Shown here: piece by piece, positions 18,058 through 27,515 of the stretch
Position numbering within the stretch: position 1 is the first letter of the stretch
How the letters are laid out: every line of letters begins with the position of its first letter
Assembly: GCA_012271135.1 (NCBI GenBank)
Contig: JAAXGZ010000064.1
Span: forward strand, 37,664-101,663
Length of the DNA stretch: 64,000 bases
Direction of reading: 5' to 3'
Source: Caldilineales bacterium
GTDB taxonomy: Bacteria; Chloroflexota; Anaerolineae; Caldilineales; Caldilineaceae
The notes under the pieces: generated by a model
The model's database searches: none
Seen by the model: the letters and a program-made list of their open reading frames with translations, nothing else
Told to the model about the DNA's origin: nothing
Translations under genes and position numbers: made by a program

Positions 18058-19421
18058 TGGAAGCCTTGGTTCCTATTGCATTGATTGCCTTGTTTGTGGC
18101 CGCCAACGGCTTCTTCGTCGCGGCGGAATTCTCCGTGATGCTGGCACCCTATCCGCGGATCGAAAGCAGGGAGGAGGCCGGACACCGTCAGGCACCCTAT
18201 GTCCTGACCATTCTCCGGGACAAGGTACGCCGCAACGACTTCATCGCCACCTCCCAGATTGGCATCACGCTGGCCAGCTTGGCTCTGGGCATGTATGCCG
18301 AGGAGCGCGTGGCACACTGGCTGCACGAGGTACTCCACATACCATGGTTGTCGGAGCAAGCCGCATCCACAGCCGCGCTGCTCATCGCTGTTTGCGGTCT
18401 GTCATTCCTACATGTCGTCGTAGGCGAGATGGTTCCCCAGACCATTGCCGTCCAGATGCCGGAAACGGTGGTACTGGCAGTGGCCGGCACCATGCGGCTC
18501 TGCGAAACGATATTGGGGCCCTTGGCACACCAGTTGAACCGCGCGGCCGAATTTCTCATCGTCAGGTCTCCGATCCCCGTCGACCAGGACTCGGGGTTGG
18601 CCTATTCCAAGGAGGAAATCCAGATCCTGATTGAGGAGAGCTACCATGCCGACCACATCGAGGATGACGAGTTCGGCTACCTGGAACGGATTGGGAACTT
18701 CGACGACCGCACCGTCAACGAAGTGATGACTCCCCGCACGCGGGTTGTGGGCATCCAGGAGGATGCAACCTACGCGGAGGTGATCGAGGTGATGCGGGGA
18801 GCCGGCCAGTCCCGCTATCCCATCTACGGAAGCAACCTGGACGACATCAAGGGGATACTCCACTTCAAACAACTGGCGCGGCTGGACCGCAGCGCGGAGT
18901 TTCGGCTTGTCAACATCATCACAAGGGTGCCGGACGGGGATCAGGAACAGGAGACGGGAGCACTGGTGGTTCCAGGTTCCACGCCGCTGCCCCAAATGCT
19001 GAAGCTGTTCCAGTCGCGCGGAGCCTACATGGCAGTGGTGCAGGACGAATTCCAGGGTACGGCGGGATTGGTAACCCTGGAAGACCTAATGGAGGAAATC
19101 TTCGGCGAAATCGAAGACGAATCGGACCTCGAGACCAACCGCGCCCGGGAAGCGCCCCGGCTCGAGGTCCGATCCAAAACCACCGTGGTGGCCCGGCTCG
19201 ACGTTCCGGTGAACGAACTGCCCGAGGACTTCGCGGAAGCCTTGGGAGAGACCAAAGGCGAGGCGGAAACCATCAGCGGGATGATAATGAACGCGATCGA
19301 CAGGGTTCCTGCGAGGGGAGACGAAACCCACCTGGGGAAGGTCTTCGTACGCGTGGAGGGCGATCCGCCGGACTTGCTGGCCTTTCTGAAATTGTCGCCA
19401 TCCAAGCCCTCGGGCAATTGA
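18054..19421 (+). CDS. CorC/HlyC (CNNM) membrane protein, copy 2
   Basis: Second tandem paralogue, 455 residues, same order: CNNM membrane domain, CBS pair (first beginning near VNEVMTPRTRVVGI, second ending near GLVTLEDLMEEIFGEI), then a CorC_HlyC domain. The CBS residues are better conserved than in copy 1. Translationally coupled by an ATGA overlap, which fits a heteromeric pair; CNNM proteins are known to dimerise. Ion specificity cannot be read from sequence. Confidence 0.9.
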   Translation: MMEALVPIALIALFVAANGFFVAAEFSVMLAPYPRIESREEAGHRQAPYVLTILRDKVRRNDFIATSQIGITLASLALGMYAEERVAHWLHEVLHIPWLSEQAASTAALLIAVCGLSFLHVVVGEMVPQTIAVQMPETVVLAVAGTMRLCETILGPLAHQLNRAAEFLIVRSPIPVDQDSGLAYSKEEIQILIEESYHADHIEDDEFGYLERIGNFDDRTVNEVMTPRTRVVGIQEDATYAEVIEVMRGAGQSRYPIYGSNLDDIKGILHFKQLARLDRSAEFRLVNIITRVPDGDQEQETGALVVPGSTPLPQMLKLFQSRGAYMAVVQDEFQGTAGLVTLEDLMEEIFGEIEDESDLETNRAREAPRLEVRSKTTVVARLDVPVNELPEDFAEALGETKGEAETISGMIMNAIDRVPARGDETHLGKVFVRVEGDPPDLLAFLKLSPSKPSGN

Positions 19422-19487
19422 CGGCCGACGAGAACCCGAGTGGCGGTGCACAGGGCAGCCCGTGCACCGCCTACGCTTTCCACACCC

Positions 19488-20900
19488 ATGCAGGATCCAC
19501 AATTGGCCCCAAACCGCCGCATGTCGGCGCTCTTCAAACTGATCTACGGCTCAGGAGAGTGGATTCCGGCCATCACCTCAACCAGCCGCTCCCTAATCCT
19601 GAACTACTTCCTGGTGACCGTAGTCGGCCTCAGGCCGGGCTTTGTGGGCGTGATCCTGATGATTGGCCGCATCTGGGACGCGGTCAACGATCCGCTCGTG
19701 GGGCTCATCAGCGATCGGTTGCAGACCCGGTGGGGCCGGCGGCGTCCCCTGATGCTGGCGGCCGCCGTACCCATGATGGTGCTGTTCGCCCTGTTGTGGA
19801 CGAAACCCTTCGACAATCAGTGGAGCCTGTTCGCCTGGTTCGTCGTGATTTCCGTGGTGCTCGACACCGCCATCACCGTGTTCTCAGTGCCCCACACGGC
19901 CCTGGTGGCGGAATTGTCCAGCGACTACGAAGAAAGGATTGACCTCAGCGTTTGGCGCAACGCCTTCTTTATTCTGGGCGCCCTCGTCATCGCGGCCCTG
20001 TTCAAGATGCTGGCGGAAGACTGGCTGGGCATGCTGGGCGGGGAATCCAACGTTTTCCGCGGCTACATGCTGGCCGGATGGCTGTTCGGTGCATCCCTGC
20101 TGGTGGCACCGATCCTCAATTTCATCACGGTAAAGGAGCCGGCCAATGTAGTGTCCGAGGTTCCCATCAGCGTGATGGAGGGACTCAGAACTGCCTACCG
20201 CAATCGTCCCTTCCTCCTGCTGTCAACCGCCTATTTCTTCGCATTGACCGGACTTGAAGTTGTCATCGCCACGTTTGTCTGGTACTTGCAGATTGTTTTG
20301 AGGGCGACGCCACTCCTAGAGTCGTTGTTGCCGGCGGTGCTGCTGGGTTCATCCCTGCTGGCCCTGCCCCTGGTCAACCTGCTGGTCAGGAAACTGGGCA
20401 AGCTCAAGGCATACATAATCTGCGGCTTCCTTTGGATTGCAACACTGCCGGCATATGCCCTGTATCCGCAGGGAGCCGCCGATACGTTTCTCTATTTTTG
20501 CGTCTGGCTGGGATTCACCTACGCAGCGGGCATCACCATTCCGTGGGCCATGCTGCCCGACGTTCTCGAGTACGACGAATTGCAAACCGGTAACCGCAGC
20601 GAAGGACTGTTCACAGCCTACATGGTCTTTTTCCGCAAGTTGGGCGGTGCCGTGGCAGTATTCGTCGCCAATCTCATCCTTGCCCAGGCCGGCTTCATCG
20701 AGGCCACATACGGCACCGGCATCGAGCAGCCCCAGTCGGTGGTGACTGCCCTGCGGCTCCTTTCCGGTGTACTGCCGACATTGTTGGTAGCGGTTGGCAT
20801 CTTCGTCATTCGCAAATACCCGATCACGCGTGATCGCCATCGTGAACTGCTGGCCGAGCTGGCCGAGCGCCGACAGAACGACCCCGTTGTCGCTGACTGA
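19488..20900 (+). CDS. GPH-family sugar:cation symporter (MelB-like MFS)
   Basis: About 12 membrane helices over 470 residues. The hallmark DAVNDPLVGLISDR and following RWGRRRP place it in the glycoside-pentoside-hexuronide (GPH) family. It probably imports a sugar or glycoside with Na+ or H+. Start set at ATG 19488; ATG 19521 is also possible. Substrate not identifiable; the hexuronide link would fit the beta-glucuronidase about 21 kb away, but that is inference from family range only. Confidence 0.87.
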   Translation: MQDPQLAPNRRMSALFKLIYGSGEWIPAITSTSRSLILNYFLVTVVGLRPGFVGVILMIGRIWDAVNDPLVGLISDRLQTRWGRRRPLMLAAAVPMMVLFALLWTKPFDNQWSLFAWFVVISVVLDTAITVFSVPHTALVAELSSDYEERIDLSVWRNAFFILGALVIAALFKMLAEDWLGMLGGESNVFRGYMLAGWLFGASLLVAPILNFITVKEPANVVSEVPISVMEGLRTAYRNRPFLLLSTAYFFALTGLEVVIATFVWYLQIVLRATPLLESLLPAVLLGSSLLALPLVNLLVRKLGKLKAYIICGFLWIATLPAYALYPQGAADTFLYFCVWLGFTYAAGITIPWAMLPDVLEYDELQTGNRSEGLFTAYMVFFRKLGGAVAVFVANLILAQAGFIEATYGTGIEQPQSVVTALRLLSGVLPTLLVAVGIFVIRKYPITRDRHRELLAELAERRQNDPVVAD

Positions 20901-20969
20901 CGCCAAGCATTCGCTAACGGTTGCCCACGCCTTGGTCCAGCCGGCTCACTCGAGCCGCACCCTGTCACC

Positions 20970-23900
20970 ATGCCTCCCGTACCCAACGAACCACTGAACA
21001 TCTACGGTCTGCACGACGCGGGCGGCGAGCACCTCTTCGAAGAGGCTGATGTACACGGCTGGGTGGTGTTCAACGAATTCATCGGCATGGATGCCGCCGA
21101 CCGCTCCGGCGTGGACTACAGTGCCTGGTCGGAACGAGGCTACGGAGTCATTGTCAAACTGCAATTGGGTTTCAACCCGGACGGCACGCTTCCGGCCGTC
21201 GGCAACCACTGGAAATTTGCCCGGCGATGCGGCCGTTTCGTCAAGGTCTCCCGTGGCTGCCGTCACTGGGTGATTGGGAACGAATTCAACAATTGGGCCG
21301 CGCGCCCGGGCGCAGACGCACGCGCCCGGATATCCCTGCTCAAGGACGTGAAGGACCCAGCGCAGACGCAGGCCGTGCTGCGAGCCTTGCCCGAGCGCTT
21401 TGACGCGCTTCATGCCGACGGGACCACGACCAACCTGGCCACCGTCGGCGAAGCCGTGCACCCGGACCGCTATGTCGCCTGTTTCAGGCAGTGCAGGGAG
21501 GCTATCCGCCAGGCCGACCCGGACGCACTCGTCATTACTGGGGCGGTTACCCCATGGAACACCCACACCCGCTATGCGGGCAACGAGAACGGGGATTGGA
21601 TCACCTATTTCAGCGACATCCTGAACCGGTTGGGCCCCCAGGGTTGCGACGGCATCGCGCTGCATGCCTTCACGGTCACGGACGATCCCGTCGACGTTAC
21701 CGCCGATGCCTGGATTCCCGACCGCTCGCCACGCCGCCGCAGCGGTTTCAGGGCCTATCGCGACTTCATGCGCGGCATTCCGTACCCTATGCGCCAATTG
21801 CCTGTATACATCGTGGAAGCGGATCAATTCCAATCCTGGAGCGCCCGGCAAAACGGATGGGTGCAGGCGGTCTACCGGGAAATCAACGGGTGGAATGAAG
21901 GTCCGGGACACCAGCAAATCCGATGTGCCGCCCTGTTCCGGTGGGCGGCCAGCCCCGGCGGTCGCTGGCAACTATCCGCATCCGATGCTGTCTTGGCGGA
22001 CACCGCCGCGGCCCTCAACCAACACTATGCCTGGGATCCCCAAAAGGCTCCCCTGCTCAACCCCGAACAGCCCGATGTCTCCGCCAGCCTGTCCCCCGGC
22101 AGCGTAGTAAGGACCATCGGCGACATCAACCTACGGGCCGTGCCCGGCTTCGTAGGATCGCCCCCGGACGCCATCGTGACGAAGCTTCCGTCGGGCCAGC
22201 AGTGTCTGATTGTCGACGGCCCCGAACAGGTGGACCGGCTGATCTGGTGGCACGTCACGGTCACGATGTCCGACCATACCCGGGTCGACGGCTGGTTGGC
22301 TCAAGCCGGCGTGGATGCCCAACCATTTATCGCCAGGGTGTCCGGTGCCCCGGATCTGGCAGCCCCCTTCGACCCGGTGCCCATCCCGGACACGGACGCC
22401 CTGGCACCAGGCACCTACTTCCTGATACGGCAACCCACCGAACTGCGGCGCACACCGGGCACGCAGGCCAAGGAGGTGGACGACCTTTTGGGAACTGTCC
22501 CCATCGGGACTCCGGGCATCGTGCAGGAAGGGCCGTTGTACGTCGAGGACGGTATCTGGTGGCGCGTGCGCACTGCCTGGCCAGAAGACCGAGATTCGAC
22601 AGGGTGGTTGCGGGAGGAAACACACCGCAACAAACGCAACCTGCAGGTCATCGCCATGCCTGGAACACCGGCAATTCCCGAACCCAGGTTTGCGGTTGGC
22701 GACACCGTCTGGGTATGGCGCAATGCTCTCCTGCGCCGTTTGCCCGGAACCTCCAACCAGACGATCGACGACATCGTCATGCAACTGGCTCCCGGCATGT
22801 CATTGACCGTGGAAGACGGCCCGCGGATGGAAGACAGGCTGGTGTGGTGGCAGGTGGCCACTCCCTCCGCGGTGGAGCCCGTGCTGCGGGGATGGGTCTC
22901 GGACATGACGCCGACCGGCTACGACCTCCTTCAGGACTCGGCACCAAACCTACCGGGTCGGGACAGGCAAGCGCTCCAGCCGGGCGACAGCATTTGGGTG
23001 ATTGCCAAAAGCCCGATGCGGCGCACGCCGGGTCTGGACGGGGATGCAGGCTACGATGTCCTTGGTGAAGTGCCCCGCAACACGCTGTGTACGGTCCTAG
23101 GACATCCACAGGGGGTGAGCGAAATCGCATGGTGGCTGCTGGCAGTGGCCACGGACGAAAATGACCGGATGTGGGGATGGGTGGCCCAAAATGCACCGAA
23201 CGGCACGCCGCAGATGGGAGCCCATCCGCTGCCCGCAGTCAGTCCCCCCGTCCCGCGCCGTGCACCCAGCACCCGGGAACGTCGGACCTTTGCCAACCGC
23301 GACCGCGTCATGAACATCCAACCCGATGTTCTGCGGATACGCAGGACTCCCGGACACGTGGGGAAGCCGGATTCGGACATTGTCGGGCGGGCGCCGTCCC
23401 GCAGCACCCTGATCGTCAACGGAGGGCCGGAGATCAGAGACAATCTCCGTTGGTGGCAGGCGAACATGGTGATCCCTCCCTCGACCCAGTCATCGGGCTG
23501 GGTCGCCGAAGGTTCGCAGAGCGGACTGCGCCTGCTGGCCTACGACTTCCTGGCCGACCACATCGACATCGCTACTCCGTTTCCGGGCCGTTTCCCGATG
23601 TCCCAGGGCTGGGGCACCAATCCGCAGTTCTACAGCCGATTCACCTACGGCGGGGTTCCTATGCGGGGCCACAACGGCTTCGACTTTGCCTTGCCGGTAG
23701 GCACACCGTTGCTGGCGACGGACACCGGCAGGGTCACCCGAACCGATTTCGGTGTGGGCGGTTTCGGCAAGTTCGTGCTCATGGAGCACGACTGGGGGGA
23801 ATCGGTGTACGCGCACATGAGCGAATTCTCGGTCAGTGTGGGCCAGACCGTCGGGCGCGGAGCCACCCTGGGGCTTTCGGGCAACACGGGTGCCAGTACG

Positions 23901-24071
23901 GGCCCCCACCTGCACTTCGGAATACGGATTCTGCCGTATCGCAGGCCCGACGGCTGGGGCGGGTTCTGCAACCCGGCGCAATTCATGTCGCAGGACATTT
24001 TCCGCAATCGTCCAGTGGCCATGGAGCCATCCCCGCCCGGCGTGGAAAGCGACTCCAACATCCTTCCCTGA
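20970..24071 (+). CDS. Glycosidase-like TIM barrel, five SH3-like repeats and M23 peptidase in one chain
   Basis: A 1033-residue protein with three regions. Residues 1-355 resemble a TIM-barrel glycoside hydrolase: GNEFNNW with Glu105 and YIVEADQ with Glu282 sit like the acid/base and nucleophile of clan A. Residues about 375-855 hold five bacterial SH3-like repeats, each with an L/MRRTPG-type core and a DGxxWWxV core. Residues 865-1010 form a LytM/M23 endopeptidase: HNGFD (His900, Asp904), YAHM, and HLHF (His979, His981), so the zinc site is intact. No signal peptide or membrane helix is visible despite this cell-wall hydrolase architecture. The two catalytic halves suggest peptidoglycan cleavage at both glycan and peptide; that is inference. 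Followed 14 bp later by a phosphatase gene. Confidence 0.8.
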   Translation: MPPVPNEPLNIYGLHDAGGEHLFEEADVHGWVVFNEFIGMDAADRSGVDYSAWSERGYGVIVKLQLGFNPDGTLPAVGNHWKFARRCGRFVKVSRGCRHWVIGNEFNNWAARPGADARARISLLKDVKDPAQTQAVLRALPERFDALHADGTTTNLATVGEAVHPDRYVACFRQCREAIRQADPDALVITGAVTPWNTHTRYAGNENGDWITYFSDILNRLGPQGCDGIALHAFTVTDDPVDVTADAWIPDRSPRRRSGFRAYRDFMRGIPYPMRQLPVYIVEADQFQSWSARQNGWVQAVYREINGWNEGPGHQQIRCAALFRWAASPGGRWQLSASDAVLADTAAALNQHYAWDPQKAPLLNPEQPDVSASLSPGSVVRTIGDINLRAVPGFVGSPPDAIVTKLPSGQQCLIVDGPEQVDRLIWWHVTVTMSDHTRVDGWLAQAGVDAQPFIARVSGAPDLAAPFDPVPIPDTDALAPGTYFLIRQPTELRRTPGTQAKEVDDLLGTVPIGTPGIVQEGPLYVEDGIWWRVRTAWPEDRDSTGWLREETHRNKRNLQVIAMPGTPAIPEPRFAVGDTVWVWRNALLRRLPGTSNQTIDDIVMQLAPGMSLTVEDGPRMEDRLVWWQVATPSAVEPVLRGWVSDMTPTGYDLLQDSAPNLPGRDRQALQPGDSIWVIAKSPMRRTPGLDGDAGYDVLGEVPRNTLCTVLGHPQGVSEIAWWLLAVATDENDRMWGWVAQNAPNGTPQMGAHPLPAVSPPVPRRAPSTRERRTFANRDRVMNIQPDVLRIRRTPGHVGKPDSDIVGRAPSRSTLIVNGGPEIRDNLRWWQANMVIPPSTQSSGWVAEGSQSGLRLLAYDFLADHIDIATPFPGRFPMSQGWGTNPQFYSRFTYGGVPMRGHNGFDFALPVGTPLLATDTGRVTRTDFGVGGFGKFVLMEHDWGESVYAHMSEFSVSVGQTVGRGATLGLSGNTGASTGPHLHFGIRILPYRRPDGWGGFCNPAQFMSQDIFRNRPVAMEPSPPGVESDSNILP

Positions 24072-24085
24072 ACCGATTCTCCGCT

Positions 24086-24805
24086 GTGGCCCCGGCTCCC
24101 GTCGTCCAGCTAGCCGTCTCCAAAGTCCCGAAGTACGCCACGCGCGAAAGCGGGGACACGGTCGAGGTGGTCGAGAGGCCGCACGGCGGTTTGAGTGCGG
24201 TCCTGGCCGACGGTCAGCGCAGCGGACGCAGCGCCAAGAACATCAGCAACCTCGTGGTGCGCAAGGCCATCTCACTGTTGGCCGAAGGCGTGCGCGACGG
24301 AGCCACGGCGCGGGCGGCACACGACTACCTTCGCACGTATCGACGGGGCCAGGTGAGCGCCGAATTGCAAATCGTCAGCATCGACATGGACTCCTGGACA
24401 CTTGTCGTCTCGCGCAACTGTCATTGCCCGGCCTGGTTCCGGACCTGCAACAGCCAGGGGCTGCTGCAGGCCCACAGTCAAGCCATCGGCATCCACCGCA
24501 ACACGCGTCCGGACATCACCGAGCTGCCAATCGAGGCCGGCAGCATGGTGATAGCGGCCTCCGACGGGGTGTGGGAAGCCGGCCGCCATCCCCAGGACCG
24601 CATGAATCTGCCGGCCCTGGTCTGTGACGCGGACCCCGACGGCAGCCTGCCGGCGGACCGTCTCGCCCGACTGCTGCTCGACACCGCGCTGGTCCTTGAG
24701 GAAGGCCGTGCCCGGGACGACCTGACGGTGCTGGTCGTAAAGGTCCTGGACCGTAGCAAACGGGACGACGCGCGGCACATGACAGTCAGTTTTCCCTTGG
24801 GATAG
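24086..24805 (+). CDS. SpoIIE/PP2C-type serine phosphatase
   Basis: Metal-dependent protein phosphatase, 239 residues. Asp positions of the two-metal site are visible: ESGDT near the start, LADGQRSG, ASDGVWEAG, and RDDLTVLV at the C-terminus. The short form without a sensor domain resembles RsbX/RsbU-like phosphatases that act in partner-switching control. GTG at 24086 is the only usable start near the domain; no ribosome site is evident, but it lies 14 bp after the M23 gene. No anti-sigma factor or antagonist (STAS) gene is visible nearby, so the target is unknown. Confidence 0.78.
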   Translation: MAPAPVVQLAVSKVPKYATRESGDTVEVVERPHGGLSAVLADGQRSGRSAKNISNLVVRKAISLLAEGVRDGATARAAHDYLRTYRRGQVSAELQIVSIDMDSWTLVVSRNCHCPAWFRTCNSQGLLQAHSQAIGIHRNTRPDITELPIEAGSMVIAASDGVWEAGRHPQDRMNLPALVCDADPDGSLPADRLARLLLDTALVLEEGRARDDLTVLVVKVLDRSKRDDARHMTVSFPLG

Positions 24806-24842
24806 GAGCCAATCCGGCCGGGACCGGGCAACAGGAATTGGA

Positions 24843-25226
24843 ATGCAGCGTCCGCTCATCAAGGTTGTGGGTGTCAGCGCGGCCGGGAAGTCCACTTTGG
24901 CGGCAACCCTCGAGCAGTTGGGCATGCGCGTCCGATGCGCCAGCCAGGAACACAGTTATGTCAAGGATATGTGGCAACAGCTTCATCCTCCCGATATTCT
25001 GATATTCCTGCACGCGGACCTGGGAACCCAGTTGTCCAGACGCCCGTGGGGGCGGTATACCGAGGCCGGCCACCGGGAGGAATTAGAGAGGCTGGCCCAT
25101 GCCCGGACGCACGCGGACCTTGTGATAGAGACCTCGCCGATGACAAAACGGGAAGTGGTCCAGGCAGTTCGGCGGTTTCTGGATGATCGGCATGTCTCCA
25201 ACGCCCCGTGCGCTCCCCAAGGCTGA
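24843..25226 (+). CDS. Small P-loop NTPase/kinase-like protein
   Basis: A 127-residue protein with Walker A GVSAAGKST at about residues 10-18 and a hydrophobic strand ending in FLHAD that could serve as Walker B. It is too short for standard nucleotide or shikimate kinases and I cannot assign a substrate. AGGA at 24833-24836 with 6-base spacing supports the ATG. The two upstream genes are on the same strand, 37 bp away, so the three probably form one transcript. Confidence 0.6.
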   Translation: MQRPLIKVVGVSAAGKSTLAATLEQLGMRVRCASQEHSYVKDMWQQLHPPDILIFLHADLGTQLSRRPWGRYTEAGHREELERLAHARTHADLVIETSPMTKREVVQAVRRFLDDRHVSNAPCAPQG

Positions 25227-25400
25227 CATTTTATCGCTGATTCGGCCACGGATTTTGCCCAAGACGGCACCATTTGTTGTGTTATCATCAAACATGGCTG
25301 AGCAGCCTGGATTCAATAGGTTGAATCGGGTCGGATTGGTTCCGTAACGCGCGCGGGCGCGCGCTCGTCGTCGGAGTAGTAACAAGGGGTAAACGCAGCA
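25227..25400 (+). promoter_or_regulatory. Leader of the pyruvate:ferredoxin oxidoreductase operon with two dyads
   Basis: This 174-bp gap holds an inverted repeat GATTCAA-TAGG-TTGAATC (25310-25327) and a GC-only dyad of alternating GC at 25349-25364. AAGGGG at 25384-25389 is a possible ribosome site, 11 bases from the ATG. I could not place a convincing -35/-10 pair. The AT-rich dyad could be an operator. Confidence 0.35.
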
Positions 25401-27458
25401 ATGGCTATGCGAAAGATTTCCAGCAACGGCCATCTGTCGGCCAACGGGCGCTCCCATGACAGCGGAAACCTGAACGGTGCGGTGCCCAAACCGCGTTTCC
25501 CCGGCATTCAGACCACCACCGATGGTTCCGGAATGATCACGTGGGTTGAAACCCAAATCACGCAGGGGGCCTGCGCCTATCCGATTACCCCGACCACGAC
25601 CATGGGCGGCGGCTACGGCGCATCCGTGGCCAACGGTGCCCGCAACCTGTGGGGCCAGCCGCTCAAGTTTTTGGAGCCCGAATCCGAACACAGCGCGGCC
25701 ACCGCTTGCGAGGGCTTTGCCGTGGCGGGAGGGCGCGTCAGCAACTTCACCTCGGGCCAAGGCCTGGTCCTGATGAAGGAGGTGCTCTACACCATCAGCG
25801 GCAAACGCCTGCCCGTGGTGTTCCACATCGGTTCGCGGGCCATCACACGCCAAGGCCTGAACGTGCATGCCGGGCATGACGATGTGATGTGTGTGGCGGA
25901 CTGCGGCTGGGGCATCCTCTTTGCCAAAAACGCACAGGATGCCGGCGACCTGGCGGTGATGAGCCGTCGTATCGCCGAAGACGGCTTTACCCCCATCCTG
26001 AACGTACAGGACGGCTTCCTGACCACCCACACGGTGGAAGACGTACTGTTGCCCGAGTCCGAACTTCTGGAGGAGTTCGTGGGGCCTCCGGGGGACAAGG
26101 TGCCCAACCTTTTCGATCCCATGAACCCCATCATGACCGGAGTTGTCCAGAACCAGGACAGCTACATGAAAGGCATCGTGGCCCAGCGCAACTACTACGA
26201 CCGTCTGCCCGGCATCATCGACGACGTGTTCGCGGAGTACTCCGAACTCACCGGTCGTCCTTACGACGTGATCGAACAGTACCGGATGGAAGACGCCGAC
26301 TACGCCATCGTGGGCATCGGCTGCTACATCGAGACCGCCCGCGCCAGCATCGACTACCTGCGCGAGACATTCGGCATCAAGCTGGGCATCGTGCACGTCA
26401 CCTGCTACCGGCCGTTCCCCGGCCGTCAACTGGTCGAGGTCTTGGCCGGCCTCAAGGCATTCAGCGTCATTGAACGCATGGACGACGCGCTGGCCCCCAA
26501 CAATCCGCTGGCCAACGACATCAAGGCTGCGTTCAGCGACGCCATGATGGGACATCCCGACTTCCCGCAAATCACGCGGATCCCGCAGATCTTCTGCGGG
26601 ATCGCGGGCCTGGGCAGCCGCGATGTGCGGCCGGCCGACTTTGCGGCCACCGTCCGCAACATGCTTGAAGGGCACCAGCGCTTCTTTGTCCTGGGTGTGG
26701 ACCACGACCTGACCCTGCCACCGGAGCACGATCCTGACTTGCGGCCTCCGGGCGCCTTCTCGATGCGTGGCCACTCCGTCGGCGGTTTCGGCTCCGTGAC
26801 CACCAACAAGGTGATTGCCACGATTGCGGGCGATGTCTTCAACAAGAAGGTGCAGGCCTATCCGAAGTACGGATCCGAGAAGAAGGGCCTGCCCACCACC
26901 TATTACCTGACGGTGGCGAACGACCAGATCCTGACGCACTGCGAGCTCAACCACGTCGATTTCGTTCCCATGAACGACATCAACGCCTTTGTGTCCGGCA
27001 ATCCGCTGAGTGGCATCCTGGAGGGTGGATCCATCTTTGTCCAGACCTCAAAGACGGACCCGGTTGAGATTTGGGCGGACATTCCACCTGATTCGCAGGC
27101 CAAGATACGCGACAAGGACATTCGTGTGTTTGCGGCGGATGCTGCCCTGATTGCCCGCGAAGAAGCGCCCATTCCAGACCTGTCCGTGCGCATGCAGGGC
27201 ATCGTGCTGCTGGGCATCTTCCTCAAGGTGACGCCGTTTTCCGAGGAAGCTGACCTGACGTACCCAGAGGTGATGGAAAGGGCAGAAAGTGCCTTGCGCA
27301 AGTACTTTGGCAAGCGCGGCGAAGCGGTCGTGCAGGCCAACCTCAAGGCCGTGAAGCGCGGCTATGACTCGGTTATCGAACTGTCTGCGGAGACCAAGGC
27401 CCTTGAGGTCACGGCACCCAAGTTCGATCCCTCCGCCCAAATTGAATTGTTCGTCTAG
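25401..27458 (+). CDS. Pyruvate:ferredoxin oxidoreductase, fused alpha-gamma subunit
   Basis: Oxidises pyruvate to acetyl-CoA with ferredoxin as acceptor, together with the next gene. The first about 420 residues are the alpha (POR_N and domain II) part, with GACAYPITPTTTM and SEHSAATACEGFAVAG segments for TPP pyrimidine-side contacts. The last about 230 residues are the gamma domain, beginning near FSMRGHSVGGFGSVTTNK. The N-terminal 28 residues are low-complexity polar. Fusing alpha-gamma and delta-beta into two genes differs from single-chain PFOR. Pyruvate is the likeliest substrate; another 2-oxo acid cannot be excluded. 57 bp before the beta gene. Confidence 0.88.
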   Translation: MAMRKISSNGHLSANGRSHDSGNLNGAVPKPRFPGIQTTTDGSGMITWVETQITQGACAYPITPTTTMGGGYGASVANGARNLWGQPLKFLEPESEHSAATACEGFAVAGGRVSNFTSGQGLVLMKEVLYTISGKRLPVVFHIGSRAITRQGLNVHAGHDDVMCVADCGWGILFAKNAQDAGDLAVMSRRIAEDGFTPILNVQDGFLTTHTVEDVLLPESELLEEFVGPPGDKVPNLFDPMNPIMTGVVQNQDSYMKGIVAQRNYYDRLPGIIDDVFAEYSELTGRPYDVIEQYRMEDADYAIVGIGCYIETARASIDYLRETFGIKLGIVHVTCYRPFPGRQLVEVLAGLKAFSVIERMDDALAPNNPLANDIKAAFSDAMMGHPDFPQITRIPQIFCGIAGLGSRDVRPADFAATVRNMLEGHQRFFVLGVDHDLTLPPEHDPDLRPPGAFSMRGHSVGGFGSVTTNKVIATIAGDVFNKKVQAYPKYGSEKKGLPTTYYLTVANDQILTHCELNHVDFVPMNDINAFVSGNPLSGILEGGSIFVQTSKTDPVEIWADIPPDSQAKIRDKDIRVFAADAALIAREEAPIPDLSVRMQGIVLLGIFLKVTPFSEEADLTYPEVMERAESALRKYFGKRGEAVVQANLKAVKRGYDSVIELSAETKALEVTAPKFDPSAQIELFV

Positions 27459-27515
27459 GCTGCTGTTGACAGACCGCCGCCACTGCCACCCGGCGCCCGG
27501 CGTCAGGGAGTTTTC

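Noticed and set aside
25083..26954. 623-codon antisense frame opposite the alpha-gamma gene
   Set aside because: His-rich, without domains and fully opposite a conserved gene.
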